From: Garra rufa
Lineage: Eukaryota; Chordata; Actinopteri; Cypriniformes; Cyprinidae
Assembly: GCF_049309525.1 (NCBI RefSeq)
Contig: NC_133376.1
Span: forward strand, 14,794,094-14,858,093
DNA: 64,000 bases
Direction of reading: 5' to 3'
The notes beneath the pieces were generated by a model. That model was not told where the DNA came from, did not search any database, and saw nothing but the letters and a program-made list of their open reading frames with translations. Of this stretch, positions 48,382 through 58,376 are shown one piece after another. Position numbers and translations under genes: made by a program. Position 1 is the stretch's first letter. Each line of letters starts with the position of its first letter.

Positions 48382-48590
48382 ATAGTCAATTATTGTCATG
48401 CTTTGGGCTGTAATAATCAGACAGGGAAAAACATTTGGAGACTGCCAAAAGTTATAGCAAATCAAAGAGAAGAGTGCAAAAGACTGTCTGAGGAACAAAA
48501 GGCATTTGTGGTTGGCCAAACTCAACCAGGATTTCCAGAGCAAGAATCTTGACAACATTTGTGTTTGGTTCTTATCATTTTCATTCAGGT
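48382..48590 (+). pseudogene. THAP exon relic, copy D (best preserved length)
   Basis: The position of the start codon is ATA instead of ATG. The frame reads VNYCHALGCNNQTGKN, RLPKVIANQREECKRLSEE, then shifts; WLAKLNQDFQSKNLDNI continues in a second frame, and YHFHSG in a third, ending at a GT donor (ggtaggtga). Flanks 'cacgacgcg', 'caatcggccat', 'agtttagacagcataaatta' and 'atgctgttgtttacatcc' match the 33-36 kb cluster, so this is a dispersed copy. Confidence 0.8.
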
Positions 48591-48919
48591 AGGTGAACTA
48601 TTAGGCTAATATCTTAATACTGCTCGTACGTCTTCTTCATCAACTATTAACTTTTGTTTGTCAAAATTATTGTAGCCTTTCCTGCTTACTAGGTCCTATA
48701 TGATTTAACAGCTTCCACTCATTTTCCCATAGTTTAGACAGCATAAATTAGCAGAACAATGTATTCAGTAGTACATTAACTGTGCAATTCATGCTGTTGT
48801 TTACATCCGTATGTCCAACATGGCTGCGCATCTGGGTAACTGACCAAACCGTGACATTGTGCAAACCCTTTATTGAACTCGTCATTCACAGTTTCGATAC
48901 GGCAGCAGGTAATATTTCT

Positions 48920-49762
48920 TTAAGGGGTCATCGGATGCCCACTTTCCACAAATTCATATGATTGTTTAGGGTCTTAATGAAAAGTCTATAATATACTTTG
49001 GTTAAAATTCTCAATAGTAGTGTAAAAAAACACCCTTTTTCCTTGTCAAAATCAGCTCTGCAAAACATCTACTCATTTAATTGCATGGTCCTTTAAATGC
49101 AAATGAGCTCTGCTTGGCCCGCCCCTCTCTGCCTGGGATGATGAGCTGCAATGTTTAAATTAGCCACATTTAGCGGCGAAACTTGTCAACAAGCACATTA
49201 TTAAGAAAGGCCATTTACAAAGATGCATAAAAAACTATTATACTCACTTCTGCTGTGGGTGACGCTGCATCAGGAACGATTCACACGAACATAGACACAT
49301 ATGTAGATTGGGATCGGCACTTTCCTTTTTAAAAAGAAAGTAACGTTATCCTCTGTGCCTTCAGCAGCTCAGATGTTGGGAGTAAATGACGACTGCTATG
49401 ATCATTATTATTCAACAACAGAATACCTCAATCGCTCAATCAGACACATTCTTGTCTTCCTCTGCACCTGAGTCACACAATGGCGGTCGGAGTCAGACTG
49501 TTTCAGCTCAGTGAGGGCGGGTCTAAGGTAAAGTGTTCATGTCAATCAACTATTGTGGGAACGGCCTTTGTTAGTGTGCCATCACACCGACAAGAAGCTG
49601 AGAATGACCTGATTTTAAAAAGGGGATATTACTTTTAAAGATAAAAAAATACCACTGGGTGGATTTTTATCATTGTAGGGTGGTTGTGTACGCAAACTGC
49701 CAACACGCACTAATGTTCAAACAACATGTAAAAGTTAGTTTTTCATCAAATGACCCCTTTGA
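48920..49762. mobile_element. TTAA-type non-autonomous element
   Basis: The left end TTAAGGGGTCATCGGATG is mirrored at the right by 'catcaaatgacccctttga', where the TTAA has mutated. The interior includes 'cccgcccctctctgcctggga'. No transposase. A fragment of the same family lies at 42720-42850. Confidence 0.7.
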
Positions 49763-50459
49763 TTCTTAGTATTTTTGATAATTTTCTTTCTATTGGGTGA
49801 CTTACATTTTAAACACTGCAGGTTATTGCAATTTTTTGGTCCACCATCAAAACTAGTTCCAAACAAAGTGTAGGAATGAGGAACAAAGCACCCAAACAGA
49901 AGTGTTCACATTTCTGTTAATCAAAAAGAATCCTCCTCCCAGCCATAAAATTTTAACATGACCATCACATGATAATCACCAGACGCTAATTGTATGGACC
50001 GCTTTTGTCGAGATCTGCGTCTTACGCATCCAGGGAGAAGAAAACGCTCTCTGTCTCAGAGCACCTAAGAAACAAACCTCCAGTCTTCTGAAATAAAGCT
50101 GGCATGGCACATGATGCGTCCAGCGTGACTCACATGGTTTTTCGGACTTCCTGTCCCCCTCTCCTCTGACATTCCAAAACACCCCGTCTCTCAATAGAGA
50201 TACGTACACTGCAAAGACAAACTTTAAGAGACAATCAACTTATTAGTATTGCCATTAGAGCAACAGTATGTTCTCTTTTATATGCCTGCTGTGTTTTATG
50301 TGATCGTTGGAGTTTAACCTATGCATTTATATGCCTTTAGCAGTGACAAATGTTTTAGCATGCAAGCAATTTACCATGGTTTAATATGCGATGAAATATC
50401 CTGATGAATGCAGTTTGTCTGAATGAATGAGAAAATGATAGTGTATACTTTAGGCATCG
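49763..50459. other. non-coding interval
   Basis: No gene recognised. Short frames on the minus strand near 50.0-50.2 kb lack any domain signature. Confidence 0.4.
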
Positions 50460-51185
50460 AAATAGTTTATTGAAGTTAATAACAAAAAATTGCAGAGAAA
50501 TCCATATCCTAATAAGTTACGTACCAGAAGGAATTACAGGACGGAAAGGGGGTGGCGTGACCCGCCTCTTTAGCAATGCCATTGGATCCCAGCATCGTGG
50601 GACGTGCCCTAGCGGCCCGTTTAAAACTTGTTCCTAACAGAACTAAGCGAACTCAGCAAGAACTCAGCGAACTCAGAGCTCTCAGCTCTCGCCTCACGCC
50701 TTTCGCCTCTTGTGGTTTGAGTGCTTTTCCATCTGCGCTCGACCACTCGACCAAGCACGCAACGGTGCCATCAAAACTCTACAGAACTGAAGTTTCGTGA
50801 CTGCCGAACTTTTCCAAGTCTCGCAACGCCGACTCAAAAGAACTTCCAGCGCATCAACCTGCGTAACCAGGCAACCGAAAGATCGGCTCCAGAAAACCAC
50901 TCCTCCACGTCGAGGGATTTCCCAAACTACGTCATCGACCAGCAACCAACCAGAACTTTCGCTCAGACGAGCCCCCGGAACCCCCGTTCCCGGCACAAAC
51001 GCAAGTAACAAGATCTCTGTTTACTTCGCTGAAACTGGTGCAAAATACTCCCTAAGTAGTTAAAAGCTAAGTCTCTGCTTTTGTGATTTTCTAAGGTTGC
51101 GATCTAAGAACTAGTTAAGATACTAGAACATTTGGGGTTCTCCTCAACTCAGTAATTTCTCATCCCCGGAACTGTATGAGTGTGA

Positions 51186-51223
<38 letters not shown>

Positions 51224-51571
51224 ATTTGTGTTTAGTAGATTAGCGTTGTGTCTTAGAGTAGTTCAATAAATCATTGTTTCATTAAAAGAAGTGTCTTGAC
51301 TTTATGTTCACAAAAGTTCTATCTGTGTTTAGATCAAGCTACCTCAGCTTTAAAATTTCCTAACGTAATATTTTGGTTTATTTGTGATCTTGGCCAGGAA
51401 CATAATATAAACCTTTTTGAGTTAATACAGTATGCTGAATTGACCACTTTGCTGGACGAATGGTTAAGAAGTGTAATCTATTAACTCTGAATCAATTTAA
51501 TCAAGTTCCGAATCTTTCGATTCGATTCCTTATTTGAATCATTATAAATTTGAGCTAATTAATCCTTACAG
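50460..51571 (+). repeat. putative 5' LTR of the older element
   Basis: LTR-like features: a TTTAAAA TATA-like box near 50621, AATAAA near 51266, an end in 'ccttaca' near 51571, and then TGGTGGAGA, which could be a primer-binding site. The exact start is not visible. A (TG)n tract lies inside. No terminal repeat partner is present in the window. Confidence 0.35.
51188..51222. repeat. (TG)n microsatellite
   Basis: About 17 TG units inside the putative LTR. Confidence 0.95.
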
Positions 51572-51677
51572 ATGGTGGAGATAAAACGCGAACACATCTA
51601 ACTATTTGAACATAAAACAAGTCATTCTGTATGTGTATTTTGTTCTATTTTATCCGGAAGAAATAGACAAAAGACAG

Positions 51678-52536
51678 TGTACAAAAGGCTCAGCTGCTAC
51701 TAAGTACCGGATGATTCTGACCAATCAGAGTGTTCAGTGTAGCTGCGATGTCATTATGGTAGGCGGAGCAAAATCGCAGGTTAGAGAGAGACGCAGTTCA
51801 CGTGAGAAGACGGAGAGTTCAGCAGCTGTATTGTAGTTCACTAAGTGCTACTTTATAATCATTGACTTCGAGTTATACTGGGTTACAGTGTGCGTACATG
51901 TGAAGTAAGTTATCACTGTCTATATATTTGTTATTGTTAAGCGATCAGCCGTTGTTTCGTTGTTGATCGTGCCGATTAAGAGGTAGCCAATTAACATAGC
52001 ACTACCTGCTCGATTCAGTGCATTCACGAGTATTCCTGTGTTGGCTTTGTTGTGAAATACTCATACGTATATGCTGTAAATTGTATTATTAATGCTTATT
52101 AGTCTTATCAATGTGTGTGCGCGTTATGCGACGGCTTTGCACGTAATGATCATACATTTGGCACATGTCCAGGCATATTAATCTGCCTTCATGCTGCATT
52201 CACGTGCGGATTGCGCCCTCTTGTGGACATCTAGAGCATAATCGCCCATGTTATATAGGAATATTGTATTGCTATTTATACTGTGTGCAGTTCAGTGTTT
52301 AGTATATGTTTTCTGTGTGAAATTGTATATTCATATCATTAAGTTTATTTTTCCTGTAATTCATTTCAGAAAAACCACACACATGTATACCCAAAAAAGG
52401 TCTTCAGTAAATAAGACATCAACAAACTCCATTGACTGCTTCTCTTCATTTAAGGGACCATCTCACACAGTTCTGACAGACTGCCTACTGTGTTTCACAC
52501 CCCAAATTTAATACCCCAACGAACCCCTCTGTTTCA
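51678..52536 (+). repeat. 5' LTR of the BEL/Pao element
   Basis: Length 859 bp, TG...CA. It contains TATA-like TTTATAAT near 51852 and TTATATAGG near 52249; the active promoter is not determined. The short frame at 52248-52511 occurs identically in both LTRs and is not a gene. Confidence 0.95.
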
Positions 52537-52538
52537 AG

Positions 52539-52557
52539 TGGTCCTTCGAGCCGGATT
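52539..52557 (+). other. primer-binding site, tRNA-Tyr
   Basis: TGGTCCTTCGAGCCGGATT starts two bases after the 5' LTR. It is the exact complement of the last 19 bases (with CCA) of vertebrate tRNA-Tyr as I remember it (AATCCGGCTCGAAGGACCA). Confidence 0.85.
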
Positions 52558-52576
52558 GGTGAATCACAGTAGAGAG

Positions 52577-55500
52577 ATGACATCCCGGTTTGAGACAGAT
52601 CCTCCTGTTGTCCGACCTAGACGACAAATAAGGCCGCCTGCACATCTAGCAGACTATCAAGTTCATGGATCATGCTTTGTGGAGAGAACATCCTCAGCTA
52701 CAGGTCTGAATGAAGCTGGAATGGAAGCAGCTGCACCCATGCCAGAGAATGCATCACGATCATCTTCTCTAAAGAGTCAGCCCTCACATGCAGATGACCT
52801 AGTTCTCCGAGATGTATGGCCGGAGCCATCTGGAGACGTGTTGTCAGAGCCTGATGAGCGCCACCTTCAAGTTCAGCAATTGTCTGACCTAAAGTCTATG
52901 TGGATTGAAATGAAGAGGGACAATGATGAGATTCGCAGCCACATTCTACCTGAGATTTTGTCAGTGCTGCAAGGGCTCAAGGCAGAGAATGCTTCGTTGA
53001 AGCAGGAAATCAAGCAGTTTAGCACCAGCGTTGAGACTCCTCATAGACCAGTAACGCCAGTACCAGCCCCTCGCACTCACGTGTCATCATCCATCTGTAG
53101 TCAGAGAAGTTCTACAGTGTATGCTGATGCAGTTCCTCCAGCCCAACCTTCCCAATGCGAACAGCTGTCGAGACAGATGGGAGATCTTACACTCTCCATC
53201 AGGACGCCACGTGCTAATGAAAGTAATCGTCGCCACTCTCAGAGCTCATATGCCTTCGCAGCCCAGCCTACAGGAGCAGGACAGTATGACACTGCAACGC
53301 CTGGTCCCAGACGCAGTCATATTCAGAGAGAGAGAGAATTCAGTCCACTATCACATCCCCAGGCGGTGCCTAGAATGGAGCTGCAAGCTCAGGAGCAGAT
53401 ATATCGAGGTCCCAAGCCAACTATACCCAGCCTGACAGCAGCTGACCCCAGACAGTTTTCCAGACTGCGGATGGCATTGGAGAACCTTCTGCCTACAGAC
53501 GCAAGTGAGCGCTTCAAGTATCAAATTCTGACTGATCATTTGGAGCTAGAAGAGGCCCTGCTAGTGGCAGACTCCTATTGTAACTCGGTGAGACCATATA
53601 CAGACACAATGCAAGCTCTTGTGAAGATGTATGGTCAGCCTCACAAGCTTGTCCTGCGGAGTATAGCTGAAGTACTGGAGGGCCCCAATCTCAAGCCAGG
53701 TGACGTGAGAGCATTCAAACTCTTTGCTCTGCGAGTGCGCTCATTAGTAAGTATGTTGGAGCAGTTGGGTTCAGAAGGAGCAGCTGAACTAGAATGCGGT
53801 TCACATGTGTCCAGACTCCAAGGCAAGCTTCCCCATGAGCTCCAGATCAGCTTTAAGAGATACATCCACCCATCCAGGATCACAGTTCCTACCCTTCTAG
53901 ACTTTGCAAACTGGTTGGAGTACGAGCTTCAAGTCCAGGATGACACCGCCAAATCAGTTACGCAAGCTCCCCCCTTACCTACCAGGAAACGAGAAGGTCG
54001 TTATGACACTAAGCCTCCAGGCAGATCTACGAGCATCCTGCTGGGTGCTGAGAAGCCCACTGCTGAAAGTGAATGCAGAACGACTGCTCCAGAGTCCAGG
54101 CCCAGCTTGGTGAGGTACAGAGAGAAGTCACGAGCCTACTGCCCTTATTGTGACAATGCTAGTCACTTCCTCAATGGATGCCCTAACTTCAAGGAGCTGA
54201 CCAAAGAACAGAAAGAGGCATGGATCCGCAAGAACAACAGGTGTTGGCGATGTGGGCGTAACCATCATGCATCCAGATGCACATTGAAGGCTCTGTGCAA
54301 GACCTGCAACAGGAAGCACCTGCTTATTTTGCACGAACTGAATGAGCGAGCTGTGAATACCGGTGCTGAGACTGAACCCAAGGAGAACTCCTGTCTTGTG
54401 AGTAGTACAAAAGGCATTCTGTATGCAGACCGTTCTGTTGGCAGCCGCAGAGTCCTCCTGAAAGTTAGTAAAGTCATCATTGCAAATGGGGATACATCAA
54501 TGGAAACTTATGCCGTGCTGGATGACGGTTCAGAGAGGACTATCCTCCTCCATGCTGCAGCACAGCAACTAAACCTCGAGGGGCAGCCAGAAGATCTGAT
54601 CCTACGAACAGTGAGACAAGATCAGCAGGTCCTTCATGGGGCGGCTGTCTCCTTCACAGTATCACCTGTGTCTCATCCCCACAAGAAATACCTCATTCAG
54701 CGTGCGTTTACAGCTGAGAGACTAGGCCTCGCTGAACACACTTATCCAGTGGCTTCTTTACAGAAAAGATACAGACATCTAGTTGACCTTCCATTGCAGC
54801 AGATGGATAAAGTGCAGCCCGTCTTGTTAATTGGATCAGATTGCCCACATCTCATCACGCCTGTCGAACCAGTCCGGTTAGGCCCACCAGGGGGCCCAGC
54901 AGCAGTCAAAACCCGCCTGGGATGGACTCTTCAAGGTCCAACTCATGATGTTCGTCGTGAGATTAACAGCCACCAATGTTTCTTCACATCTGTTCTTCCC
55001 AACACAGACTTGTTTGCTCATGTTGAGAGACTATGGCAGATGGATGTGATTCCCTATCGCAGTGACAGGGTGGTTACACGATCCAAGCTAGACCAGGAAG
55101 CTATCAGACTCCTGCAGGAGAAGACTGTGCGAGTGGATGTACAAGGTACGATGCGGTATGCCACGCCGCTCCTTCGAATGCAGAGTATGCCACACTTGAC
55201 TATGCCCAAGGAAGCTGTTCTTCCTCAGCTCAGGGGTGTCGAGAGGAGACTGCTTAAGAACCCAGAGCAGGCATCTGCCTATCAGGCCGAAATCACCAGA
55301 CTGAAAGAAGCAGGTTATGTAGCCAAGCTGGTACCAAGGGAGGTGGATAGCTCTACCGAGTCATGGTACATCCCGCACCATATGGTACAGCACAACAACA
55401 AGAACCGGGTCGTTTATAACTGCTCCTTCCAGTTTGAAGGCCACAGCCTTAATGAGTTCCTCCTACCAGGACCCACACTAGGCTCATCACTGCTAGCAGT

Positions 55501-58318
55501 ACTGCTCCGCTTCCGAGAGCACCCTGTAGCCATAAGTAGTGATATTCGCGGTATGTTTCACCAGGTGAGACTGCTCCCTGGTGACATGCCCTTGCTCCGA
55601 TTCCTATGGCGAGACTTGATGCCTGAACGACCCCCTGACGTGTACCAGTGGCAGGTTCTCCCTTTTGGCACCACGTGCAGTCCCTGCTGTGCCACATATG
55701 CCCTGCAGACACACGTCATAGATCACAGTCAGCCAGGGGACCAATTCAGAGAGGTGATTGAGAGATCATTCTACGTTGACAATTGCCTACACAGTCTTCA
55801 CACCCCTCAAGAGGCTAAAGAAGTAGTTGATCGACTTTGTGCCCTTCTAGCCACTGGAGGCTTCGAGCTTCGACAATGGGCCAGCAATTGTCCGTCTGTG
55901 ATTACTCACCTACCCGCTGAATCCAGATCCAGTACCTGTGACCTCTGGCTCAGTCAAGGCCAACAAGATGTCCACGAGTCTACACTTGGACTGCAGTGGC
56001 ATTGTCAGTCCGACACTATGCGTTACAAGCATCGAGCTAAACCCTCTTCCCCGGCAACGATGCGCCAGATTTATAGAGTACTAGCAAGCCAATATGATCC
56101 TCTTGGCTATCTTATCCCTTACACCACCCGGGCTAAGATACTGGTACAGCGCTTGTGGGACAAGAAGCGCGACTGGGACGACCCGCAGTTGCCTAAGGAA
56201 CTACTTACCTCGTGGCACGAATGGGAAGAGGAGCTGAGCGGACTAGAGGAGATATCTCTGCCCAGGTGTTATTCTCAATCACCGAAAGATCACTCATCCT
56301 GCAGATACGACGTCCACGTTTTCTGTGACGCTTCTGAACGGGCGTACGGTTCAGTGGCCTACCTGCGGATAGAGCACAAAGAGGGTCAAGTTGAAGTTGC
56401 CTTCATCGCTGCCAGATCCCGCGTTGCCCCCCGCAAGCAACAATCCATACCACGCCTAGAGCTGTGTGCTGCTCTCAATGGAGCTCAGCTATCCCAGTTC
56501 CTGACTACAGAGCTCACTATTCCGATCAGCTCCACTATAATCTGGTCAGACTCCACCACCGTTCTCACGTGGTTGACATCCAGCTCATGTCGTTACAAGG
56601 TGTTTGTGGGAACAAGGGTAGCAGAGATCCAGGAGATGACAGCATCTGCTGTCTGGCGCTATGTCAGGTCTTCAGACAATCCAGCGGACGACATCACTCG
56701 TGGCAAGCCTCTTCGAGATCTCTCTAAAGAAAGCCGTTGGAAGCAGGGGCCAGCATTCCTTAAGCTTCCCCCAGATAGTTGGCCTAAGCAGCCCCCTCTA
56801 TCGCTCGAAGAACCAAGCTGCGAACTTAAACAGTCAGCCTTCTCCGGGTTAGTGACCACGACTACAACCTCAGTTAAACTGCAACACTACGAAACGCTGG
56901 CAGAGTACCTGGATGCCTATGGGCAGGAGCATCACGGGGCGGCCTACACCTCCAGTGCTGACCTCCAAAGAGATGTTCAACACGCAGTCCTCCGTCAAGC
57001 TCAAGCTGAGTCCTTTCCTGATGAGCTGAGACTTCTAAAGTCTGGGAAACCTGTATTATCTGCAAGCAGATTAATCACACTCTCCCCGGAGCTTGATGTG
57101 GTTACTGGACTTATTCGAGTAGGAGGCCGTCTACGCCACTGTGAGGTACTGGAGTCAGATACCGTACATCCAGTTGTTCTCGACCCTCGACATCCAATCA
57201 CAGCATTAATCATAAAGGATTATGACGAGAGGCTGCTTCATCCAGGGACAGAGAGGTTGTTCGCAGAGATCAGAAGGACGTACTGGATACTAAGAGGTCG
57301 TGAAGCTGTCCGTCGACACCAGAGGCAATGTATAGAGTGTAGAAAATGGAGAGGACGTCCAGAGGTACCTCTCATGGCTGATATGCCCCTCACCAGACAG
57401 AGATACTTCCGTCCAGCTTTCTACTCGACTGGCATGGACTGTTTCGGTCCCTTCATCATTAAGATCGGCCGACGTAACGAGAAGAGGTGGGGCATAGTCT
57501 TTAAGTGTATGACAACAAGGGCAACTCATCTTGATCTCCTCACCAGTATTGACTCTGACTCTTTTCTGATGGCTCTACGACGATTTATTGCCAGACGAGG
57601 CAAGCCACACGAGTTACTGTGCGACCAAGGCACTAACTTTAAAGGAGGAGAACGTGAACTGAATGAGGCCTTCACCTCCCTACAAGATGAGCTGAAGAAT
57701 CACCTCGCTCAGCAGCAAGTCAAGTTCACCTATAACCCGCCAAGTGCCCCTCACTTCGGCGGTTGCTGGGAGAGGGAGATTCGCTCCATTAAGGCAGCCC
57801 TCAGAGTGTCTATTGGAGCCCAGACCGTTACGGAGGAAGTGTTGAGGACGGTCCTGATTGAGGTAGAAGGCATCCTCAATTCAAAGCCCCTAGGATACAC
57901 CTCCTCTGACGTTGCTGATCTTGACCCAATCACCCCGTACTGCTTCCTGATTGGCCGTAGAGACGCGTCCTTGCCTCAAGTCATCTATCAGGAGTCTGAG
58001 ATGCTGAGTCGGCGACGCTGGCGCCACAGCCAACTGCTCGCGGAGCACTTCTGGAAACATTTCTTGAAGTACTACTTACCAGCTCTCCAAGCCCGCCAGA
58101 AATGGAAGACTGAAAAGAAGACATTGGAAATAGGGGATGTCGTCTTGATTGTTGATCCCCAGCATCCTCGTGCCCTCTGGCCTGTAGGCAGAGTCACTCA
58201 CGTGTTCCCCGGTGCAGATGGTCGAGTCAGGACAGCCAATGTAGACGTCAAAGGGAAGACCTACACACGAGTAGTTGCTCGTCTCATCCAACTTCCAGCT
58301 CTGCCTGAGGATGACTAA
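52577..58318 (+). CDS. BEL/Pao Gag-Pol polyprotein, intact
   Basis: Encodes all enzymes for reverse transcription and integration of the element. The first ATG after the primer site is 52577 (1913 residues); the frame is also open upstream to 52490 in the LTR, and residue numbers below use 52490 as residue 1. In order: Gag; two zinc knuckles (C-x2-C-x4-H-x4-C from C551, then CWRCGRNHHASRC); aspartic protease VLDDGSERT (D678-D679-G680); reverse transcriptase with SSDIRGMFHQ (D1018), QWQVLPFGTTCSP and FYVDNC (1094-1099, YVDN in place of YVDD); RNase H with VFCDAS (D1280) and SDSTTVLTW; integrase with a HPGTERL...CIEC zinc region, then MDCFGP (D1650), CDQGTNF (D1712) and CWERE (E1761); and a C-terminal DUF5641-like end with ALWPVGRVTHVFPG. 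There are no stops or frameshifts. BEL elements normally use a single frame like this. Confidence 0.97.
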   Translation: MTSRFETDPPVVRPRRQIRPPAHLADYQVHGSCFVERTSSATGLNEAGMEAAAPMPENASRSSSLKSQPSHADDLVLRDVWPEPSGDVLSEPDERHLQVQQLSDLKSMWIEMKRDNDEIRSHILPEILSVLQGLKAENASLKQEIKQFSTSVETPHRPVTPVPAPRTHVSSSICSQRSSTVYADAVPPAQPSQCEQLSRQMGDLTLSIRTPRANESNRRHSQSSYAFAAQPTGAGQYDTATPGPRRSHIQREREFSPLSHPQAVPRMELQAQEQIYRGPKPTIPSLTAADPRQFSRLRMALENLLPTDASERFKYQILTDHLELEEALLVADSYCNSVRPYTDTMQALVKMYGQPHKLVLRSIAEVLEGPNLKPGDVRAFKLFALRVRSLVSMLEQLGSEGAAELECGSHVSRLQGKLPHELQISFKRYIHPSRITVPTLLDFANWLEYELQVQDDTAKSVTQAPPLPTRKREGRYDTKPPGRSTSILLGAEKPTAESECRTTAPESRPSLVRYREKSRAYCPYCDNASHFLNGCPNFKELTKEQKEAWIRKNNRCWRCGRNHHASRCTLKALCKTCNRKHLLILHELNERAVNTGAETEPKENSCLVSSTKGILYADRSVGSRRVLLKVSKVIIANGDTSMETYAVLDDGSERTILLHAAAQQLNLEGQPEDLILRTVRQDQQVLHGAAVSFTVSPVSHPHKKYLIQRAFTAERLGLAEHTYPVASLQKRYRHLVDLPLQQMDKVQPVLLIGSDCPHLITPVEPVRLGPPGGPAAVKTRLGWTLQGPTHDVRREINSHQCFFTSVLPNTDLFAHVERLWQMDVIPYRSDRVVTRSKLDQEAIRLLQEKTVRVDVQGTMRYATPLLRMQSMPHLTMPKEAVLPQLRGVERRLLKNPEQASAYQAEITRLKEAGYVAKLVPREVDSSTESWYIPHHMVQHNNKNRVVYNCSFQFEGHSLNEFLLPGPTLGSSLLAVLLRFREHPVAISSDIRGMFHQVRLLPGDMPLLRFLWRDLMPERPPDVYQWQVLPFGTTCSPCCATYALQTHVIDHSQPGDQFREVIERSFYVDNCLHSLHTPQEAKEVVDRLCALLATGGFELRQWASNCPSVITHLPAESRSSTCDLWLSQGQQDVHESTLGLQWHCQSDTMRYKHRAKPSSPATMRQIYRVLASQYDPLGYLIPYTTRAKILVQRLWDKKRDWDDPQLPKELLTSWHEWEEELSGLEEISLPRCYSQSPKDHSSCRYDVHVFCDASERAYGSVAYLRIEHKEGQVEVAFIAARSRVAPRKQQSIPRLELCAALNGAQLSQFLTTELTIPISSTIIWSDSTTVLTWLTSSSCRYKVFVGTRVAEIQEMTASAVWRYVRSSDNPADDITRGKPLRDLSKESRWKQGPAFLKLPPDSWPKQPPLSLEEPSCELKQSAFSGLVTTTTTSVKLQHYETLAEYLDAYGQEHHGAAYTSSADLQRDVQHAVLRQAQAESFPDELRLLKSGKPVLSASRLITLSPELDVVTGLIRVGGRLRHCEVLESDTVHPVVLDPRHPITALIIKDYDERLLHPGTERLFAEIRRTYWILRGREAVRRHQRQCIECRKWRGRPEVPLMADMPLTRQRYFRPAFYSTGMDCFGPFIIKIGRRNEKRWGIVFKCMTTRATHLDLLTSIDSDSFLMALRRFIARRGKPHELLCDQGTNFKGGERELNEAFTSLQDELKNHLAQQQVKFTYNPPSAPHFGGCWEREIRSIKAALRVSIGAQTVTEEVLRTVLIEVEGILNSKPLGYTSSDVADLDPITPYCFLIGRRDASLPQVIYQESEMLSRRRWRHSQLLAEHFWKHFLKYYLPALQARQKWKTEKKTLEIGDVVLIVDPQHPRALWPVGRVTHVFPGADGRVRTANVDVKGKTYTRVVARLIQLPALPEDD

Positions 58319-58365
58319 GACAAAATATCGACCCTTTGTTAGATGAGCGAATTCCGTTCCTGAAT

Positions 58366-58376
58366 TCGGGGGCGGC
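58366..58376 (+). other. polypurine-like tract of the BEL/Pao element
   Basis: The G-rich CGGGGGCGGC abuts the 3' LTR, in the position where plus-strand priming occurs in LTR elements. Confidence 0.55.

Noticed and set aside
50576..51063. Three overlapping frames of 74-95 codons
   Set aside because: They lie in the putative LTR, show no domain and change frame with one another; treated as non-coding.
52248..52511. An 87-codon frame, repeated at 58947-59210
   Set aside because: It lies inside the BEL LTRs and duplicates because the LTRs do; no domain, no coding evidence.
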